Under the pieces are notes generated by a model that saw only the letters and a program-made list of their open reading frames with translations, had not been told where the DNA came from and ran no database searches. Source: Streptomyces sp. 35G-GA-8 (GTDB lineage: Bacteria > Actinomycetota > Actinomycetes > Streptomycetales > Streptomycetaceae). From it: a DNA stretch of 64,000 nt. The DNA lies in assembly GCF_023534745.1 (NCBI RefSeq), contig NZ_JAMHJQ010000001.1, positions 673,243 to 737,242 on the forward strand. Direction: 5' to 3'. Below, piece by piece: positions 1 to 10,256 of this stretch. Both the position numbers and the translations under genes were made by a program. Every line of letters starts with the position of its first letter. The stretch's first letter is position 1.

Positions 1-814
1 CACGGAACGCCTTCTGGTAGACGAGCAACGTCAGCACATTGGTGGAATCGGCGGGACCGCCGGGACCCACGGTCATGATCTGGACGACCGCGAAGGACTC
101 CGCGCCCAGGGCGAGAATGCCCATGTAGACCCAGCCGGACTGCACGGTGTCCCACAGCAGCGGCAGGGTGATCCGGAAGAAGGTGGTGACACGGCTCGCG
201 CCGTCCAGCAGCGCCGCCTCGTAGAAGTCCTTCGGAATGGAGGCCATGCCCGCGGAGAAGAGAACGACGAAGAAGCCCGTCGTGCTCCACACCAGGACGG
301 CCATCACACACCACAGCGCGAGGTTCGGATCGCCCAGCCAGTCCGGCTTCACGCTGTCCAGACCGATCGCGCTGAACGCGGAGTTGATGGCGCCGCTGTT
401 CGGGTTGTACGCGAACTGGAAAAGCAGGGCGACGATCGCGATCGAGAGCACTTGCGGGAAGAAGTAGACGATCTTGTAGAACGAGGATCCGCGGACCCCC
501 GCGACGGCCGCCCCCTTCCGGCTGCGCCCGCCGACATTCAGCATGAAGGCGAAGAACAGCGCGAGGCCGAGGACCACCACGGGCAGCAGAAGCGCGAAGA
601 TCAGACTGTGCTGGAGAGAACTCCAGAAGGTGTCGTCGTCGAGCATCCGGATGTAGTTGTCGAAGCCCACCATCGTGAAGTCAGGGCTGAGACCGGTCCA
701 GTCCGTGAACGAGTAATAGATGGACTGGATGAATGGCCATACGACGAAGAGCGCGTATATCGCCAGGGGGAATACCAGAAACCCCACAATGAACCGGTAC
801 TTGCCGTGTTGCAT
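1..814 (-). CDS. ngcF: Sugar ABC transporter permease, NgcF-like (3' end beyond window)
   Basis: This is the first 271 residues of a MalF-type permease whose C-terminus lies outside the left edge. The ATG at 814 follows a GGGAG ribosome site. Hydrophobic segments begin at once (FIVGFLVFPLAIYALFVV). The cytoplasmic EAA loop, which contacts the ATPase, is visible as EAALLDGASRVTTFF near residue 200. It lies about 105 bp downstream of the NgcE-like binding protein on the same strand, so the two are probably one operon, with the second permease (NgcG) expected beyond the edge. By family the transporter would import N-acetylglucosamine and N,N'-diacetylchitobiose. The role rests mainly on the neighbour, because MalF permeases are hard to tell apart by eye. 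The ATPase is not in the window; in Streptomyces such transporters usually share MsiK (established knowledge). Confidence 0.85.
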   Translation of the reverse strand, partial: MQHGKYRFIVGFLVFPLAIYALFVVWPFIQSIYYSFTDWTGLSPDFTMVGFDNYIRMLDDDTFWSSLQHSLIFALLLPVVVLGLALFFAFMLNVGGRSRKGAAVAGVRGSSFYKIVYFFPQVLSIAIVALLFQFAYNPNSGAINSAFSAIGLDSVKPDWLGDPNLALWCVMAVLVWSTTGFFVVLFSAGMASIPKDFYEAALLDGASRVTTFFRITLPLLWDTVQSGWVYMGILALGAESFAVVQIMTVGPGGPADSTNVLTLLVYQKAFR

Positions 815-919
815 GTCTCCCGACCCCGAATCTCCGGCGGGTGCCGCCGTGCTGCCTTGGGGGCCCGTGCGACGGGCCGGAACCGGAAGCCCCGGCGGGG
901 CCTCCGGTCACTTCCACTC

Positions 920-2365
920 CTACTGGTGCTTGTAGTGCTTGATGGAGGTGTCCTTGGCAGCCGCGTCGGCGTACTCCTGGCACTTGTTGATGGCCTCGAC
1001 GGGGGTGAGACGTCCGGCCATCATCTCGCCGAGCGCGCCCACGCCGATCTTCTCCTTCTGGAGCGCCACGTACCAGTCCTGGAGCCGGGGGTTGAGCACA
1101 TTGGCACCGGCCTTGGCCAGCGCGTCCACCCCGGCCTGCAGCGCGCTGGAGAGGGTGAGTCCGTCGGTGCCGCCGTTGAAGGAGCTCAGCGACTTCACCT
1201 TGGACGTGAAGTTCTTCGACGACGCCTCGCTGAGCATGATGCGCAGCTGCTCCATGCCGCCGTCGGGGTTCTTGGCGTTCGCCGGTACGACGAAGGGCTC
1301 GCCGCCTGACGCCCAGAGCGTGCCGAAGGGGAGCTTGTCCGAGCTGTCCAGGCTGGACGGCGCGGCCACCTTCATCTGGAAGTCCGCCGGCGTCGTCTTC
1401 GCCGCCTCGTTCTCCACCCAGGAGCCGTTCGGGATGAACAGCGCCTTGCCCTCGGTCCACGCGGTCTGCGACTGGATGTGGTCGAGACCCGGGGTGCCCT
1501 GGAGGATGTAGCCCTTCTTGAAGAGCTCGAAGTACGCCTCGAAGGCGGACTTCACCGCAGGGTGCTTCCAGGCGCCCGGCTCCAGGTTGTCAATGGCGTC
1601 GAGGACCTCGCGGCCGCCGATCTTGCCGATGAACGGGTAGAGCGAGAAGGGGAGGTAGTACGGGTACTTGCCGGCGTACGTCCAGCCCGCGATGCCCTGC
1701 TTCTTGGCCTTCGCGCAGAGGGCCAGCATGGCGTCCCAGTCCTCGGGGTACTCCGCGTCGAGCTTGTCGAGCGCGGTCTGCGAGTACCACACGCCGTAGA
1801 CGGTGTAGGCGTAGTAGAGGATCCAGACCGGGTCGCCGTCGAACTGACCCATCTCCACGACACCGGGGCGCAGCGTCTCGCGGACCTTCTTGGCCGGGTC
1901 GTCGATGGAGGGCGCGTCCAGCAGCGGGGTGAGGTCGGCGAGCTGCTTCTTGCCGACGAGAACGCCCATGTCCATCTGCTCGGCGCCCGAGTTGTCGATC
2001 AGGTCGGGCGGGGTGCCGCCGTTGAAGCGCGGCTGCAGCTCGGACTGGATCTTCTGGGTCGGGGTGAACTTCACCTTGGCCCCGGGGAACGCCTTCTCGT
2101 ACTCCTTGACGGCGTCCGTGGCGTACTCCGTACCGAATCCGCCGTCGAACAGGACGAAGTCGAGAGGCGCGCTCGCGTTCACCCCGAGCGGGTTCTTCTC
2201 GGTCGCCTCGCCCTTCTCGACCTTCTTGTCGCTCCCGCTGTCGCCACTGGCACAAGAGGCCAGGAAGCTCATCGTCGGGACGGTGATCAGACCGATCGCG
2301 GCGGACCGCTTGATCACATCACGACGGCCAAGGCCCTCGCTGTTCTGAGCGGAGGTGGATCCCAT
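920..2365 (-). CDS. ngcE: N-acetylglucosamine/diacetylchitobiose-binding lipoprotein, NgcE-like
   Basis: A 481-residue extracellular solute-binding protein of ABC family 1. I chose the ATG at 2365 because it is followed by a leader with twin arginines (GLGRRDVIKRSAAIG) and a lipobox ending LASC, which predicts Tat export and lipid anchoring. An in-frame extension upstream is not plausible protein. The mature part has typical binding-protein segments (GGTPPDLIDNSGAEQMD, NGSWVENEA) and resembles the NgcE family in length and overall sequence. NgcE binds GlcNAc and chitobiose from chitin breakdown and hands them to the permease encoded downstream. A DasR-box-like sequence lies about 170 bp upstream. 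Family assignment is from memory of NgcE; another sugar of similar size is possible. Confidence 0.85.
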   Translation of the reverse strand: MGSTSAQNSEGLGRRDVIKRSAAIGLITVPTMSFLASCASGDSGSDKKVEKGEATEKNPLGVNASAPLDFVLFDGGFGTEYATDAVKEYEKAFPGAKVKFTPTQKIQSELQPRFNGGTPPDLIDNSGAEQMDMGVLVGKKQLADLTPLLDAPSIDDPAKKVRETLRPGVVEMGQFDGDPVWILYYAYTVYGVWYSQTALDKLDAEYPEDWDAMLALCAKAKKQGIAGWTYAGKYPYYLPFSLYPFIGKIGGREVLDAIDNLEPGAWKHPAVKSAFEAYFELFKKGYILQGTPGLDHIQSQTAWTEGKALFIPNGSWVENEAAKTTPADFQMKVAAPSSLDSSDKLPFGTLWASGGEPFVVPANAKNPDGGMEQLRIMLSEASSKNFTSKVKSLSSFNGGTDGLTLSSALQAGVDALAKAGANVLNPRLQDWYVALQKEKIGVGALGEMMAGRLTPVEAINKCQEYADAAAKDTSIKHYKHQ

Positions 2366-2531
2366 GCTCAAGTCCTCGCCTTCTCCAGGACTCAGGCGGT
2401 GTACCGGTCGCCCGTCCTTCTCTTCTGAGGCGAAGGGCCCCGCCACCGCGGTCAAATGAAGCTGGGTCGTGCGGAATTGCTGTGCTTGATCGTGCTGGGT
2501 CGTGCTCGATCGCAACGCTTGGCCGGACGCG

Positions 2532-2547
2532 ACAGGTATAGTCCACT
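2532..2547. promoter_or_regulatory. DasR-responsive element (dre)-like site
   Basis: The 16 bases ACAGGTATAGTCCACT match the dre consensus A(G/C)TGGTCTAGACCA(G/C)T at 13 of 16 positions, counted by eye. DasR is the GntR regulator of GlcNAc and chitin use in Streptomyces, relieved by GlcN-6-P (established knowledge). The site is about 167 bp upstream of ngcE, which is a plausible target. Distance to the transcription start is unknown. Confidence 0.5.
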
Positions 2548-2742
2548 TCCCGCCGACGGGGCAAGATCGAAAGCAGGTTTGGACGGCAGTCTTTCCCGAG
2601 TTGAGACCTCGTGGATATCTGAGCCGGGTGTGTACTCATTCGACCACCTCGGTCTCTCAAGAATGAGCCATTCCGATCACGCCATCCCGGCAACACCCTT
2701 GACACCACACGTCACTTGGCCCCTACTGGACCCTGCGCTTCG

Positions 2743-2760
2743 TTTGACAACGTTGTCCAA
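2743..2760. promoter_or_regulatory. LacI-family-type operator palindrome before GH92 gene
   Basis: GACAACGTTGTC (2746-2757) is a perfect 12-bp palindrome with the central CG typical of LacI/GalR operators. It extends with one mismatched pair to TTT...CAA. It ends 27 bp before the chosen GH92 start, a position suited to repression. No LacI-family gene is in the window, so the regulator would be encoded elsewhere. Confidence 0.55.
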
Positions 2761-2787
2761 CTTGGTACGCAGGATGAAAGGCTCGGT

Positions 2788-5700
2788 ATGCGGCAGAGAA
2801 CCGGACCCCGGCACAGACAATGGCATACGGCCGCCCTGGTGGCGGCCGCCTCACTGCTCGTCGTCACAGCACAGTCGGCGGCTATCGCACAACCCGCCCA
2901 ACCGAAGTCGGCGGAAAGGGAATTCACCTCCTCCTTCGAGGCGGATGAACCCCAGCCGGACTGGCGCAATACCGTCGAAGTGGGGCCTGACGGGGCGAAG
3001 CGGGCATCCGGCGTCGACGGCGGCTTCACCAACGGGATTCCGGGCAATGTCACCGACCGGGTCGTGGAGTTGCGCGCGAGCGGGGAGAACACGGGCGGCG
3101 GTGAGACCAAGGAGAACCTCATCGACGTCCAGTCGGCCACGAAGTGGCTGGCGTTCGAGCCGACCGCCTGGATCGAGTTCGATCTCGACGCGCCGGTCAA
3201 GGTCGTCACGTACGCGCTGACCTCGGCGAACGACCACGACGAGCGCGACCCCAAGGACTGGACGCTCCAGGGCTCCACCGACGGCAAGGAGTGGAAGGAG
3301 CTGGACTCCCGGAAGGGCGAGACCTTCACGGAGCGGTTCCAGACCAAGTCCTACGACATCGCCGTCCCGGGCCAGGCCGCCTACCAGCACTTCCGGCTGG
3401 ACATCACGGCGAACAACGGCGCCTCCGACGCGACCCAGCTGGCCGACGTGCAGTTCTCCGACGGGGACACGAGCACACCCGCGCCCCAGGACATGCGCAC
3501 CCAGGTGGACCGCGGCCCCTCCGGCTCCCCCACCGCCAAGTCCGGCGCCGGATTCACCGGTACGAAGGCGCTGAAGTACGCCGGTACGCACCAGGGGGAC
3601 GGGCGGGCGTACTCGTACAACAAGGTCTTCGACGTCCACACCGCCATACGGCGCGACACCGCGCTCTCGTACCGGATCTATCCCTCCCTCCCGGAGACGG
3701 ATCTGAACTATCCGGCCACGAATGTCTCGGTCGATCTCGCCTTCACCGACGGCACCTATCTGAGTGATCTGAAGGCCACCGACGCGCACGGCGGGCTGCT
3801 GACGCCTCAGGGCCAGGGCGACGCCAAGCGGCTCTATGTCAACCAGTGGAACCAGGTGGACGCCCGGATCGGCGCCGTGGCGGCGGGCAAGACCGTCGAC
3901 CGGATCCTGGTGGCGTACGACTCCCGCAAGGGCCCGGCGAAGTTCCAGGGCTGGATCGATGACATCAGCCTGGCGCCCAAGGCCCCCGAGAAGCGGCTGG
4001 CGCATCTGTCGGACTACGCCTCCACCACCCGCGGCACGAACTCCAGCGGCTCGTTCTCGCGCGGAAACACCTTCCCCGCGACCGCCGTGCCCCATGGCTT
4101 CAACTTCTGGACGCCGGTGACCAACGCCGGTTCCACCAGCTGGCTCTACGAGTACAGCCGAGCCAACAACGCCGACAATCTGCCGACCGTGCAGGCCTTC
4201 AGCGCCAGCCATGAGCCGAGCCCCTGGATGGGCGACCGGCAGACCTTCCAGGTGATGCCGTCGGTGGCCGCCGGGACACCCGAGGCGTCCCGTACCGCGC
4301 GGGCGCTGCCCTTCCGGCACGAGAACGAGATCGCGAAGCCGCACTACTACGGCGTGACGTTCGAGAACGGTCTCAAGACCGAGATGACCCCGACCGACCA
4401 CGCGGCGATGATGCGGTTCACCTATCCCGGTGACAACGCCAGCATGGTGTTCGACAACATCTCCAACGCGGGGGGACTCACCCTCGACCCGGCGACCCGT
4501 TCCTTCTCCGGCTTCTCCGACGTGAAGAGCGGACTGTCGACCGGCGCGACACGGCTCTTCGTCTACGGCGTCTTCGACGCGCCGGTCACCGCGAGCGGCA
4601 AGCTCTCCGGCGGCGGGGGCGCCGATGTCACCGGCTATCTGCGCTTCGACGCCGGCAAGGACCGTACCGTCACCCTGCGGCTCGCGACCTCGCTGATCAG
4701 CCTCGACCAGGCGAAGAAGAACCTCTCCGACGAGATCCCCGCCACCACCCGCTTCGAGCGGGTCAAGGACCGGGCGCAGAGCGCCTGGGACGACATCCTG
4801 GGGCGGGTGGAGGTGGAGGGCGCGGACCACGACCAGCTGACCACGCTCTACTCCAGCCTCTACCGGCTGTATCTGTATCCCAACTCCGGTTTCGAGAACA
4901 CCGGTACGAAGTCCCGCCCGAAGCAGCAGTACGCCAGCCCGTTCTCGCCGCGGACGGGGGCCGACACCCCGACCCAGACCGGCGCGAAGATCGTCGACGG
5001 CGAGGTGTATGTCAACAACGGCTTCTGGGACACCTACCGGACGACCTGGCCCGCGTACTCCTTCCTCACCCCGAAGAAGGCCGGTGAGCTGGTGGACGGC
5101 TTCGTCCAGCAGTACAAGGACGGCGGCTGGATCTCCCGCTGGTCCTCCCCCGGCTACGCGGACCTGATGACCGGCACCAGCTCGGACGTGGCCTTCGCCG
5201 ACGCCTACGTCAAGGGTGTCGACTTCGACGCGGAGGCGGCGTACGAGGCGGCGCTGAAGAACGCGACCGTGGTGCCGCCCAGCTCCGGTGTGGGCCGCAA
5301 GGGCATGGAGACATCGCCGTTCCTCCGCTACGCCTCCACGGAGACCCATGAGGGTCTGTCCTGGTCGCTGGAGGGCTACCTCAACGACTACGGCCTGTCG
5401 AAGATGGGCGAGGCGCTCTACAAGAAGACGAAGAAGGAGCGCTACAAGGAGGAGTCCGAGTACTTCCGCAACCGCGCCCAGAACTATGTCTCGCTCTTCG
5501 ACTCGAAGGCCGGCTTCTTCCAGGGCCGTAACCTCAAGGGCGACTGGCGGGTCCCCTCCGACTCGTTCGATCCGCGAGTGTGGGGCTACGACTACACCGA
5601 GACGAACGCGTGGGGCTACGCCTTCACGGCGGTCCAGGACAGCCGCGGGCTCGCCAACCTCTACGGCGGGCGCTCCGGTCTCGCGGACAAGCTGGACACC

Positions 5701-6633
5701 TACTTCGCGACCCCCGAGACGGCGGGACCCGAGTTCGTCGGCTCGTACGGCGGTGTCATCCACGAGATGACGGAGGCGCGCGACGTACGGATGGGGATGT
5801 ACGGCCACTCCAACCAGGTCGCCCACCACGCCGCGTACATGTACAACGCGGCCTCGCAGCCCTGGAAGACGCAGGAGAAGGTGCGCGAGGTCCTGGGACG
5901 GCTCTATGTCGGCAGCGAGATCGGCCAGGGCTACCACGGCGACGAGGACAACGGCGAGCAGTCCGGGTGGTACCTCTTCTCCGCGCTCGGCTTCTATCCG
6001 CTCGTGATGGGCAGCGGGGAGTACGCGATCGGCTCGCCGCTCTTCACCAAGGCGACCGTCCATCTGGACAACGGCCGCACGCTGGTCGTCAAGGCGCCGA
6101 AGAACAGCGACAAGAACATCTACGTCCAGGGCCTGAAGGTCAACGGCAAGTCCTGGAACTCCACGGCGCTCCCGCACGATGTGCTGGCGCGCGGCGGGCA
6201 GTTGGAGTTCGCGATGGGTCCGAAGCCGTCGTCCTGGGGCACGGGTGAGAACGCCGCGCCGGTCTCGATCCAGCAGGACGACAAGGCGCCGTCGCCGCGC
6301 ACCGACGCGCTGACCGCGTCGGGCCCGCTCTTCGACGACTCCTCGCGCACCTCGGCCCCGGTCGAGTCCGTGGAGCTGCCGGTGGCGTCGGCGACGAAGG
6401 CGGTCCAGTACACCCTGACGTCCGCCGCGGCGACGAAGGCCCCGACCGGCTGGACGCTCCAGGGCTCGGCGGACGGCACGACCTGGCGCGACCTGGACAC
6501 CCGCTCGGGCCAGTCGTTCGGCTGGGACCGGCAGACCCGGGTCTTCACCGTCGGCGAGCCGGGGTCATACGCGAAGTACCGCCTGGTGAGCGACGCCCCG
6601 TCGACCCTGGCGGAGGTGGAGCTGCTGCGCTAG
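2788..6633 (+). CDS. Secreted GH92 alpha-mannosidase with F5/8-type (CBM32-like) domains
   Basis: A 1281-residue exported glycosidase. The ATG at 2788 is preceded by GAAAGG and begins a Sec signal peptide (basic start, hydrophobic LVAAASLLVV, cleavage near AIA-Q). Residues about 95-215 form a discoidin-like sugar-binding module. A GH92 N-terminal beta-sandwich starts near 410, and the (alpha/alpha)6 catalytic part runs from about 690 to 1130. GH92 hallmarks are NNGFWDTYRTTWPAYSF near 742 and GDEDNGEQSGWY near 1050, which holds the acidic catalytic and calcium residues. A second partial discoidin module lies near 1190-1281; both modules share WTLQGS-DG--W--L. The family removes alpha-linked mannose from yeast or plant glycans with inversion. 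It ends at a strong bidirectional terminator. Linkage preference cannot be read from the sequence. Confidence 0.93.
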   Translation: MRQRTGPRHRQWHTAALVAAASLLVVTAQSAAIAQPAQPKSAEREFTSSFEADEPQPDWRNTVEVGPDGAKRASGVDGGFTNGIPGNVTDRVVELRASGENTGGGETKENLIDVQSATKWLAFEPTAWIEFDLDAPVKVVTYALTSANDHDERDPKDWTLQGSTDGKEWKELDSRKGETFTERFQTKSYDIAVPGQAAYQHFRLDITANNGASDATQLADVQFSDGDTSTPAPQDMRTQVDRGPSGSPTAKSGAGFTGTKALKYAGTHQGDGRAYSYNKVFDVHTAIRRDTALSYRIYPSLPETDLNYPATNVSVDLAFTDGTYLSDLKATDAHGGLLTPQGQGDAKRLYVNQWNQVDARIGAVAAGKTVDRILVAYDSRKGPAKFQGWIDDISLAPKAPEKRLAHLSDYASTTRGTNSSGSFSRGNTFPATAVPHGFNFWTPVTNAGSTSWLYEYSRANNADNLPTVQAFSASHEPSPWMGDRQTFQVMPSVAAGTPEASRTARALPFRHENEIAKPHYYGVTFENGLKTEMTPTDHAAMMRFTYPGDNASMVFDNISNAGGLTLDPATRSFSGFSDVKSGLSTGATRLFVYGVFDAPVTASGKLSGGGGADVTGYLRFDAGKDRTVTLRLATSLISLDQAKKNLSDEIPATTRFERVKDRAQSAWDDILGRVEVEGADHDQLTTLYSSLYRLYLYPNSGFENTGTKSRPKQQYASPFSPRTGADTPTQTGAKIVDGEVYVNNGFWDTYRTTWPAYSFLTPKKAGELVDGFVQQYKDGGWISRWSSPGYADLMTGTSSDVAFADAYVKGVDFDAEAAYEAALKNATVVPPSSGVGRKGMETSPFLRYASTETHEGLSWSLEGYLNDYGLSKMGEALYKKTKKERYKEESEYFRNRAQNYVSLFDSKAGFFQGRNLKGDWRVPSDSFDPRVWGYDYTETNAWGYAFTAVQDSRGLANLYGGRSGLADKLDTYFATPETAGPEFVGSYGGVIHEMTEARDVRMGMYGHSNQVAHHAAYMYNAASQPWKTQEKVREVLGRLYVGSEIGQGYHGDEDNGEQSGWYLFSALGFYPLVMGSGEYAIGSPLFTKATVHLDNGRTLVVKAPKNSDKNIYVQGLKVNGKSWNSTALPHDVLARGGQLEFAMGPKPSSWGTGENAAPVSIQQDDKAPSPRTDALTASGPLFDDSSRTSAPVESVELPVASATKAVQYTLTSAAATKAPTGWTLQGSADGTTWRDLDTRSGQSFGWDRQTRVFTVGEPGSYAKYRLVSDAPSTLAEVELLR

Positions 6634-6657
6634 CCACGTGGTTCGCGCGCTGAACGG

Positions 6658-6700
6658 CGAGGGCCGTGCCCCGTACTCTCCGTACGGGACACGGCCCTCG
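6658..6700. terminator. Bidirectional terminator between GH92 gene and acnA
   Basis: A 19-base inverted repeat with one G-T style mismatch and a 5-base loop (arms 6658-6676 and 6682-6700) is followed by TTT. It lies in the 85-base gap between two convergent genes, so it can end both transcripts. Confidence 0.85.
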
Positions 6701-6718
6701 TTTCCGTCGCAGCGCCCG

Positions 6719-9499
<2,781 letters not shown>

Positions 9500-9500
9500 C

Positions 9501-9531
9501 TAAGGTAAGACTTAGTTAGGTAACCCTTACC
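9501..9531. promoter_or_regulatory. Iron-box-like sequence upstream of acnA
   Basis: TAAGGTAAGACTTAGTTAG followed by GTAACCCTTACC is AT-rich within GC-rich DNA. It resembles the DmdR/IdeR iron box TTAGGTTAGGCTAACCTAA at about 12 of 19 positions, and contains the inverted repeat GGTAA-CCC-TTACC at 9519-9531. It is about 70-100 bp before the acnA start. Aconitase is an iron-sulphur enzyme, so iron control would make sense, but the match is partial. Confidence 0.35.
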
Positions 9532-9562
9532 AGCTGGGCGGCCGCGGTACGCCTTCGGCAGA

Positions 9563-9580
9563 TATCTCGATGTCGAGATA
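9563..9580. promoter_or_regulatory. Perfect palindrome TATCTC-N6-GAGATA upstream of acnA
   Basis: TATCTCGATGTCGAGATA is an uninterrupted palindrome 130 bp before the acnA start, in the gap after the phosphatase gene. The half-sites and their 6-base spacing are the same as in the palindrome overlapping the -10 box of the HTH-MurA gene at 28134-28151. I infer that one regulator may read both. Confidence 0.6.
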
Positions 9581-9623
9581 ACTCTAATACATGACCGCCG
9601 CTCGGTCATGCGTGGGTGCGACG

Positions 9624-10256
9624 TCAGAAGGTCGGCACGTTGTACGACATGAGGGCGACCTGCCGCGGTTGCCCGGCCGGGGCCGCCGGCACCCGCAGTT
9701 CGGTGATCGCGCAGTTGCGCATCGCCGGGAACACGCGTCGGTACTCACTGCCGGGGATGCCGAGCAGTCGGCACAGGACGAGCCGGAACAGCGTGTTGTG
9801 CGCGACCGTCAGCACTCGCTCCCCCCGATGGATGTCCGCGAGTCGGAGCAGGGCCCCGGCACCGCGCGCGGCGGCGGCCGTCGGGTCCTCGCCTTCGGGC
9901 AGCGGGTGGGCGGCCGGGTCGCGCCGGAACGCCGCCACCTCGCCGGGATGGGTCGCTTCGAGTTCGGCGATGGTCCGGCCCTCGGCGATCCCGAAGTCGA
10001 CTTCGAGCAGATCCGGTTCGACCACCGCCGTCAGCCCCGTCACCCGGACCGCGGGCTCCGCCGTGCGCCGGGCGCGGGAGAGGGGCGAGGTCACGATCGC
10101 GTCGAGTCCCGCGCCCGCGGCCCACACCCCGAGCGCCTCCGCCTGCACCAGGCCGCGCGGGGTCAGCTCGATGTCGCTGATGCCGGTGTAGCGGTTCTCG
10201 GCGTGCCAGACGGTCTCGCCGTGGCGGGCGAGAAAGAGGGTGGTGCTGGTCGTCAT
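9624..10256 (-). CDS. Histidine phosphatase family protein (phosphoglycerate mutase-like)
   Basis: A 210-residue protein of the histidine phosphatase superfamily. The phosphate-accepting motif ARHGET is at residues 10-15. A second conserved histidine appears in LTVAHNTLFRL, and the acidic ELEATHPGE lies between. These enzymes remove phosphate through a phospho-histidine intermediate. Its ATG overlaps the stop of the FGGY kinase by four bases (ATGA), so it is co-translated with that kinase. It is therefore more likely to act on a phosphorylated sugar or polyol in this catabolic set than as glycolytic phosphoglycerate mutase. Why a kinase and a phosphatase are paired is unclear. The substrate cannot be read from sequence. 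Confidence 0.85.
   Translation of the reverse strand: MTTSTTLFLARHGETVWHAENRYTGISDIELTPRGLVQAEALGVWAAGAGLDAIVTSPLSRARRTAEPAVRVTGLTAVVEPDLLEVDFGIAEGRTIAELEATHPGEVAAFRRDPAAHPLPEGEDPTAAAARGAGALLRLADIHRGERVLTVAHNTLFRLVLCRLLGIPGSEYRRVFPAMRNCAITELRVPAAPAGQPRQVALMSYNVPTF

Larger units (their letters stand above)
2366..2787. promoter_or_regulatory. Divergent promoter region between ngcE and the GH92 gene
   Basis: This 422-base gap holds the start regions of two divergent genes and no convincing coding frame. Two candidate operators stand out and are listed separately: a DasR-like box nearer ngcE and a LacI-type palindrome just before the GH92 start. The composition is less GC-rich than the flanking genes, as expected of promoter DNA. 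I could not pick a confident -35/-10 pair for either gene. Confidence 0.6.

Noticed and set aside
2640-2668. GACCACCTCGGTCTC considered as a second DasR box
   Set aside because: The half-sites are in the opposite order (GACC...GGTC) to a dre, which needs TGGTC...GACCA.
2851-6177. A 1108-codon open frame antisense to the GH92 gene
   Set aside because: Its product is a Val/Arg/Gly-rich string without domains. It arises because high-GC codons leave the opposite frame open; the sense frame has clear GH92 motifs.
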